NCBI GenBank assembly: GCA_905203795.1
Contig: CAJKXG010000020.1
Span: 1 to 11,254 of the forward strand
DNA from: an uncultured Oscillospiraceae bacterium
GTDB taxonomy: Bacteria; Bacillota; Clostridia; Oscillospirales; Acutalibacteraceae
DNA: 11,254 nt
Reading direction: 5' to 3'
The notes below the pieces were generated by a model. The model was not told the origin of the DNA. It did not search any database and worked only from the letters and a program-made list of their open reading frames with translations. Every line of letters starts with the position of its first letter. Position 1 is the stretch's first letter. Made by a program: the position numbers and the translations under genes. Below, in pieces: positions 7,148 through 11,254 of the stretch.

Positions 7148-8423
7148 GACCACGATGCCGGAATTTGTGAATGAGCGCACCGGCGAACGCTGCGTGCGTA
7201 TCGACCACAAGTCGGGGTTGCCGATTTTTGTGTGGCCGAAGGCGGGATATGCTTCGTCCTATGCAGCGTTTGCCACCAAATACGGCTCGATCGACAATGT
7301 GTTTGAGGTCAACGGCAAGCAAACGACAGTGCCGGCGGGCATTGCGCATTATCTGGAGCATAAATTATTTGAAAACGAAGATTGCGACGCATTTGAAAAA
7401 TACGCTAAAACCGGCGCGTCCGCTAACGCCTACACCAGCTTTGACCGCACGGTGTACCTCTTTTCCTGTACCGGCGATATCACCCCGTCGCTGGAGATTT
7501 TGCTGGATTTTGTACAGTCACCGTATTTCACGGAAGCGAGCGTGCAGAAGGAGCAGGGCATCATCGGGCAGGAGATCCGCATGGGGGAGGATTCGCCCTT
7601 CCGCCGCGTGTTGTATAACATGCTGCGCGGCATGTATCACCGCCACCCCGTCAATATCGAGATCGCGGGTACGGTGGAATCGATTGCGGAAATCACGCCG
7701 GAACTGCTGTACGACTGCTATCATGCGTTCTATAATCTGCACAACATGGTATTGTCCGTCGCGGGCAACGTCACCCCTGAGCAGGTGATCGCGGTGGCTG
7801 ATCGGCTGCTCAAGCCCGCGCCCGATCACATCGTTGCCCGCAGTGCGGTGGATGAGCCGGCGGACATCGTGACCGATCGCGTGGAGGAAGCCATGCCGGT
7901 GGCGGCGCCGTTGTTCTGTCTCGGCTATAAGCTGCCGATGACGGGGACACAGTGTGTCGATCAGACCACCTCGGCGGCCGCCGAAGTACTGGCGGAGTTG
8001 TTGACCGGCACCGCCTCGCCGTTGTACGCGAAGCTGATGGCGGACGGGCTGATCAACCAGAGCTTTGAAGCGGAATTTTTTGACGGTCCCGGCTACGCCA
8101 TGTGGCTGTTTGAGGGCGAGTCCCGCGATCCCGACGCCGTGGCGGCGGCGATCAGCGAAGAAATCGAGCGCCTGCGCCGTGAGGGCGTGGATGAGGACGA
8201 TTTTGTGGCGGCGCGCAACGCGCTGTACGGCGAGATGGTTGCCGGACTCAACAGCGCAGAGCGGTGCGGCGAGATGCTGGTGAGCGATTATTTCTATGAT
8301 CGCGAACCGTTTGGGGCGTTGGCGGCCGCGTCGTCGCTGAAAAAATCCGATGTGGAACGGCTGTTGGCGGCGGGGCTGGACAAGACCCGCAGCACGCTTT
8401 CCGTTATCCGTCCGATCAAATAA
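7140..8423 (+). CDS. yfmH: M16 zinc metallopeptidase (YmfH/YfmH type)
   Basis: This 427-residue protein carries the inverted zinc motif H70-Y-L-E73-H74. A third probable zinc ligand is E145 in KEQGIIGQEIRM, with E138 seven residues earlier as in pitrilysin. Other family landmarks are FATKYGSIDNVF (44-55), GASANAYTSFDRTVYLF (92-108) and the HPVNIEIAGTVESI stretch. Length is normal for the family. It probably forms a heterodimer or shared chamber with the preceding non-catalytic subunit, processing a peptide or protein in the cytoplasm. B. subtilis YmfH has been tied genetically to EF-P modification. I chose ATG 7140 because GGGAGGTG (7126-7133) lies 6 nt upstream; the frame is open further upstream but lacks a better site. 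The ATGCGTGA overlap with the upstream stop suggests translational coupling. Confidence 0.88.
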   Translation: MRETTMPEFVNERTGERCVRIDHKSGLPIFVWPKAGYASSYAAFATKYGSIDNVFEVNGKQTTVPAGIAHYLEHKLFENEDCDAFEKYAKTGASANAYTSFDRTVYLFSCTGDITPSLEILLDFVQSPYFTEASVQKEQGIIGQEIRMGEDSPFRRVLYNMLRGMYHRHPVNIEIAGTVESIAEITPELLYDCYHAFYNLHNMVLSVAGNVTPEQVIAVADRLLKPAPDHIVARSAVDEPADIVTDRVEEAMPVAAPLFCLGYKLPMTGTQCVDQTTSAAAEVLAELLTGTASPLYAKLMADGLINQSFEAEFFDGPGYAMWLFEGESRDPDAVAAAISEEIERLRREGVDEDDFVAARNALYGEMVAGLNSAERCGEMLVSDYFYDREPFGALAAASSLKKSDVERLLAAGLDKTRSTLSVIRPIK

Positions 8424-8437
8424 GGAGGTTCACCGTC

Positions 8438-9502
8438 ATGCAAGATTATATTTCGTTTCCCGCGCTGGGATGGCAGTTTCCCATCTCGGACACGGTGGTG
8501 CAATTTGAATTGTTTGGCGCACCATTTACCATCAAGTGGTACGGCGTATTGATTGCTGTCGGCTTTATACTCGCTGTAATCTATGCAACGAAGCGCGCCC
8601 GTAGTTTTGACGTAGATCCCGACCGTCTGATCGATGTGGTGCTGGTGTCCACGTTGTTTGCATTCGTGGGCGCGCGGCTGTATTATGTGCTGTTTTCGGC
8701 AGACAGAGCCGCCTATTTTGCCGATCCCATCAAGATCCTGCGGGTGCAGGACGGCGGCTTGGCGATCTACGGCGGCATTATCATGGCGTTTTTGACAGGG
8801 CTGTGGATGTGCCGTGTGCGTAAGGTCAACACCGCCGCCGCCTTCGACTTGGCGGCGCTGGGTTTCCTCATCGGTCAGTGCATCGGGCGCTGGGGCAACT
8901 TCTTCAATCAGGAGGCCTACGGCATGAACACCACCCTGCCGTGGGGGATGAGCGGCAGCAAGATTGCCGCAGGGTATTACCACAACACCGGCTTGACCGG
9001 ATTTGACCCATCGCTGCCGGTGCACCCCACCTTCCTGTATGAGTCGTTGTGGTGTCTGCTGGGCTTTATTCTGCTGCACATGTTGTCGAAAAAAGCGTAT
9101 AAATTCAAGGGTGAAATTTTTTCGCTGTACCTTGTGTGGTACGGCGCGGGTCGCTTTTTCATCGAAGGACTGCGCACCGACAGCCTGTATATCGGCACGA
9201 TGCGCGTGTCGCAACTGGTCGCAGTGCTGACGGTGCTCGGCGGGTTGGTGCTGTTCCTGATTTTGCGCGCCCGCAGCCGTGAGCTGCCGGCAGTATTGTT
9301 TGCGGACAACATAGCGGCGGAAACCACCGAAAACGAAACAGCAGAGACTGCCGAGGGTGAAACGGCAGAGACTGCCGAGGGTGAAACGGCAGAGACTGCC
9401 GAGGGCGAAGAAACGACATTCGATTTGAACAGCATCCTGCAGCCGGAGGAAGAAACGGTTGCTGAAGAAGAAGGAGAGAACGACGATGGCGATCAGAATT
9501 GA
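8438..9502 (+). CDS. lgt: Prolipoprotein diacylglyceryl transferase with acidic repeat tail
   Basis: Lgt moves diacylglycerol from phosphatidylglycerol to the lipobox cysteine of prolipoproteins in the cytoplasmic membrane, the first step of lipoprotein maturation. Membrane segments cover most of residues 30-277. Signature motifs are [11 protein letters not shown] (107-116), [13 protein letters not shown] (150-162, with the conserved Arg and Asn), [10 protein letters not shown] (196-205) and [18 protein letters not shown] (236-253). The position occupied by His103 in E. coli appears to be Tyr111, a variant I believe is common in Clostridia. The protein has 354 residues against roughly 260-300 usually. 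The excess is a C-terminal tail (about 285-354) that is strongly acidic and contains three ETAETAEG repeats. AAGGAGG overlaps the stop codon of the preceding gene, 8 nt before ATG. The end overlaps folD by 17 bp. Confidence 0.95.
   Translation: MQDYISFPALGWQFPISDTVVQFELFGAPFTIKWYGVLIAVGFILAVIYATKRARSFDVDPDRLIDVVLVSTLFAFVGARLYYVLFSADRAAYFADPIKILRVQDGGLAIYGGIIMAFLTGLWMCRVRKVNTAAAFDLAALGFLIGQCIGRWGNFFNQEAYGMNTTLPWGMSGSKIAAGYYHNTGLTGFDPSLPVHPTFLYESLWCLLGFILLHMLSKKAYKFKGEIFSLYLVWYGAGRFFIEGLRTDSLYIGTMRVSQLVAVLTVLGGLVLFLILRARSRELPAVLFADNIAAETTENETAETAEGETAETAEGETAETAEGEETTFDLNSILQPEEETVAEEEGENDDGDQN
9335..9406 (+). repeat. Three 24-bp tandem repeats in the lgt tail
   Basis: Three consecutive 24-bp units (9335-9358, 9359-9382, 9383-9406) each encode ETAETAEG. 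They differ by only a couple of synonymous bases (ACA/ACG and GGT/GGC), which points to recent expansion by slippage. Because the period is in frame, copy number can vary without harming either lgt or the overlapping folD start downstream. Confidence 0.9.
9471..9478 (+). promoter_or_regulatory. folD ribosome binding site inside lgt
   Basis: AAGGAGAG (9471-9478) lies 7 nt before the ATG at 9486, within the Glu-rich 3' end of lgt. It decides the folD start: an upstream in-frame ATG at 9459 would add nine residues but has no comparable site. The acidic codons of the Lgt tail (GAA-GAA-GGA-GAG) double as the Shine-Dalgarno sequence. Confidence 0.75.
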
Positions 9503-10325
9503 CGGAAAAGCTGTTTCGGCGGCAGTGAAGGCGGAGGTGGCGGCGCAGACGGCGGCGCTGAAGGAGCGCGGTATCGTCCCGGGGCTGGCGGTGATCATCG
9601 TCGGCGACGACCCTGCGTCACGGGTATATGTCAACAACAAGAAAAAAGCGTGTGCCGAAGTGGGCTTCCACTCGGAGGAGTTTGCGCTGCCGGCGGAGAC
9701 GACGGAGCAGCAGTTGCTGGCTTTGATCGCCGAATTGAACGCGCGGGAGGACATCCACGGTATTCTGTGCCAGTTGCCGCTGCCGCGACACATTCACGAG
9801 GAAGCGGTGATTCAGGCGATTTCACCGCGCAAGGATGTGGACGCGTTCCACGCGGAAAATGTCGGGCACATCATGATCGGGGATTACACGTTTTTGCCGT
9901 GTACGCCTGCCGGTGTGATGGAGCTGCTGCACAGCGCCGGCGTGGAAGTGGCGGGCAAACGGTGTGTGGTGATCGGGCGGAGCAATATCGTCGGCAAGCC
10001 GATGGCGATGCTGCTGCTGCACGAGCACGGCACGGTCACGATCTGCCATTCGCGCACGCAAAATTTGCGCGAAATCTGCGCCGAAGCGGATGTTTTGGTG
10101 GCGGCGGTGGGTCGCGCGAAGTTTGTGACCGCCGATATGGTGAAGCCGGGTGCGGCGGTGATCGATGTGGGCATGAACCGCGATGAAAACGGCAAGCTGT
10201 GCGGCGACGTGGATTATGACGCGGTCGAACCGGTCGCGGGCTGGATCACGCCTGTTCCCGGCGGCGTCGGTCCCATGACCATTGCGATGCTGATGAAGAA
10301 TACGCTGAAAGCGGCGACGCTGTAA
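9486..10325 (+). CDS. folD: Bifunctional methylenetetrahydrofolate dehydrogenase/cyclohydrolase FolD
   Basis: FolD interconverts 5,10-methylene-, 5,10-methenyl- and 10-formyl-tetrahydrofolate, using NADP for the dehydrogenase step, and feeds one-carbon units into purine and formyl-Met synthesis. The 279-residue length is typical. Visible motifs are [12 protein letters not shown] (45-56; Y48 and catalytic K52 match the YxxxK motif), [32 protein letters not shown], the NADP-binding [15 protein letters not shown], and [14 protein letters not shown] near the C-terminus. The usual KDVDGF motif reads KDVDAF here, keeping the substrate-side Asp but replacing Gly with Ala. The gene is the last of its operon, overlaps lgt and is followed by a terminator. 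Placement with lgt has no obvious biochemical logic and is probably shared growth-linked expression. Confidence 0.96.
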   Translation: MAIRIDGKAVSAAVKAEVAAQTAALKERGIVPGLAVIIVGDDPASRVYVNNKKKACAEVGFHSEEFALPAETTEQQLLALIAELNAREDIHGILCQLPLPRHIHEEAVIQAISPRKDVDAFHAENVGHIMIGDYTFLPCTPAGVMELLHSAGVEVAGKRCVVIGRSNIVGKPMAMLLLHEHGTVTICHSRTQNLREICAEADVLVAAVGRAKFVTADMVKPGAAVIDVGMNRDENGKLCGDVDYDAVEPVAGWITPVPGGVGPMTIAMLMKNTLKAATL

Positions 10326-10333
10326 GCCAATCA

Positions 10334-10367
10334 AGCCCGTCGGAGCGATTCGGCGGGCTGTTATTTT
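10334..10367 (+). terminator. Intrinsic terminator after folD
   Basis: AGCCCGTCG (10334-10342) pairs over 9 bp, with one G-T wobble, with CGGCGGGCT (10351-10359) around an 8-nt loop, followed by the T-rich GTTATTTT. It begins 8 nt after the folD stop codon and ends the M16-lgt-folD operon. Confidence 0.85.
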
Positions 10368-10369
10368 GC

Positions 10370-10398
10370 TGGACAACCATAAGGACTTGTGTTATACT
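10370..10398 (+). promoter_or_regulatory. Sigma-A-type promoter for the cyclase-family gene
   Basis: TGGACA (10370-10375, one mismatch from consensus) and TATACT (10393-10398, one mismatch) are separated by 17 bp. It starts just after the folD terminator, so the following gene is a separate transcription unit. The predicted start is near 10405, giving a short leader of about 30 nt with GAAAGGCGG (10418-10426) as a moderate ribosome binding site. Confidence 0.8.
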
Positions 10399-10434
10399 AG
10401 TAAACTGGGATTTTATAGAAAGGCGGCGACAGCA

Positions 10435-11049
10435 ATGCGCATACTGGATATTTCGCGGGAATTGCTCGGTGCGCCGGTGTATCCCGGGGATACCGCCCCA
10501 CAGATTCATCGGCGGCAGCAGATGCCGCTGGGAGATCGCTGCAATCTCAGCGACCTCCAGATGTGTCTGCATAACGGCACGCACATGGACGCGCCGCGCC
10601 ATTTTCTGCCGGACGGTGACGGTATCGACGCGATCCCGCCGGACGTATTCTGCGGTGCATGCAGCGTGGTCGCGTGCGACGACGGTGTGTTGCTCGGTGA
10701 CGCGGCGGAACGGCTGCTGGCAGGCGGGGTCGAACCGCGCTTGCTGCTCAAGGGGGCGGTGACGCTGGATGTCAGCGCGGCGTTTGTGTTTGCGGACGCG
10801 GGACTGCGGCTGATCGGCGTGGAAGGACCGTCGGTTGCCACCTCCTATTGCGAAGAGGCGGTGCATCGGCAGTTGCTCGGCGCGGGCGTGACGGTGCTGG
10901 AGGGGCTGGATTTGTCCGCCGCGACGGTCGGGCGCTATACCCTGTGCGCCGCACCGCTCAAAATCGCCGAAGCCGACGGCGCGCCTGTGCGGGCGTTGTT
11001 GTTCGATGGAGAGTCTCTTGATGTGGAACCGCTGTTCCGTAAGCGGTAG
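10435..11049 (+). CDS. Cyclase family / kynurenine formamidase-like metal-dependent hydrolase
   Basis: This 204-residue cytoplasmic protein belongs to the cyclase (KynB-like) superfamily of metal-dependent hydrolases. The signature HNGTHMDAPRHF places metal-binding His46, His50 and Asp52 and the conserved His56. Downstream, H144 and E156 are separated by 12 residues, as in the H160/E172 pair I recall for KynB, so the active site looks complete. VEGPSVA (129-135) matches the family's conserved loop, although the following Asp of KynB is absent. No other tryptophan catabolism gene is nearby, so N-formylkynurenine need not be the substrate; other members act on amides, lactones and related compounds. 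I chose ATG 10435 because it begins the family-typical strand (MRILDIS) after a ribosome binding site; the open frame extends to 10366 but that part overlaps the promoter. Confidence 0.88.
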   Translation: MRILDISRELLGAPVYPGDTAPQIHRRQQMPLGDRCNLSDLQMCLHNGTHMDAPRHFLPDGDGIDAIPPDVFCGACSVVACDDGVLLGDAAERLLAGGVEPRLLLKGAVTLDVSAAFVFADAGLRLIGVEGPSVATSYCEEAVHRQLLGAGVTVLEGLDLSAATVGRYTLCAAPLKIAEADGAPVRALLFDGESLDVEPLFRKR

Positions 11050-11052
11050 GAC

Positions 11053-11254
11053 GCATCAGAAGCAACAAGAATCGGCGAAGAGAGCGCAAAAAGCCCGTGT
11101 TTGAGCCTAAAAGGCGCAAACTGCGCGCCATGGTGTACGGCGCGCGAAGGATTTTGCGAGAGAGAAGCATCAGAAGGAACTGAAATCGGCGAAGAGACTG
11201 CAAAAAGCCCGTGTTTGAGCCTAAAAGGCGCAAACTGCGCGCCATGGTGTACGG
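11053..11254. repeat. 114-bp direct repeat with internal inverted repeats, running off the window
   Basis: A first complete unit (11053-11166) is followed by a second unit (11167-11254), cut off by the window after 88 bp. The shared 88 bp differ at only six positions, all in the first 35 bases; the remaining 53 bases are identical. Each unit contains an imperfect hairpin, GTTTG-a-GCCT-aaa-AGGC-g-CAAAC (11099-11121; second copy 11213-11235), and a perfect 7-bp inverted repeat, GCGCGCC/GGCGCGC, around ATGGTGTAC (11123-11145; second copy cut off). The array begins 3 nt after the cyclase stop codon. The period is divisible by three, so a minus-strand frame with 38-residue repeats stays open, but I do not consider it a gene. 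No transposase or CRISPR-type spacer structure is visible. It may be an intergenic palindromic repeat family or a non-autonomous element. Confidence 0.85.

Noticed and set aside
8294..9793. A 499-codon minus-strand frame opposite lgt and folD
   Set aside because: It spans the antisense of two highly conserved genes and their junction; no motif or plausible start context was seen.
10958..11245. A minus-strand frame with 38-residue repeats over the 114-bp repeat
   Set aside because: The repeat period is divisible by three, so any open frame repeats automatically. It continues into the antisense of the cyclase gene and has no domain features; the DNA hairpins are a better explanation of the conservation.
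11053..11254. Possible CRISPR array
   Set aside because: The period of 114 bp is too long, the conserved part exceeds a CRISPR repeat and no unique spacers of uniform size separate short repeats.

Overview
The window looks like a chromosomal segment from a Gram-positive, low-GC-lineage but GC-rich-coding Clostridia member, most likely an Oscillospiraceae/Ruminococcaceae-type gut or rumen bacterium. The evidence is a type I dockerin, Thr-rich linkers and FIVAR modules on secreted proteins, an M16 peptidase pair of the Firmicutes YmfF/YmfH type next to lgt, strong AGGAGG-type ribosome binding sites, and sigma-A-like promoters. All seven protein genes are on the + strand. The lineage is inference; no rRNA or tRNA gene is present to confirm it.

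Region 1 (1-5709) is a cell-surface module. A near-consensus promoter (63-91) drives a 511-residue membrane-anchored protein (173-1708) with a CBM9-like carbohydrate-binding domain and a C-terminal membrane anchor. After a 12-bp perfect hairpin (1762-1804) comes a 1253-residue secreted protein (1871-5632). It is built of about six related beta-sandwich-like modules, two FIVAR-like helical modules and a C-terminal dockerin, and it ends at a strong intrinsic terminator (5677-5709). Neither protein has a recognisable catalytic domain. The first would display a sugar-binding module on the membrane. The second could plug into a cohesin-bearing scaffold encoded elsewhere. A shared role in attachment to plant or host glycans is inference.

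Region 2 (5784-10367) is a housekeeping operon. It opens with an extended -10 promoter whose -10 box is embedded in a perfect palindrome. It then encodes an M16-like protein without zinc ligands (yfmF type), an M16 protein with an intact HxxEH site (yfmH type), prolipoprotein diacylglyceryl transferase (lgt) with an unusual acidic repeat tail, and folate enzyme FolD. The genes overlap by 8 bp, are spaced by 14 bp, then overlap by 17 bp, so translational coupling is likely. An intrinsic terminator closes the operon.

Region 3 (10370-11254) has its own promoter and a small metal-dependent cyclase/kynurenine formamidase-family hydrolase (10435-11049). Immediately after its stop codon begins a 114-bp direct repeat, each unit carrying two adjacent inverted repeats. 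The repeat runs off the window edge and is the least explained DNA here. I found no CRISPR array, transposase gene, rRNA or tRNA, and no complete novel defence or biosynthetic system.
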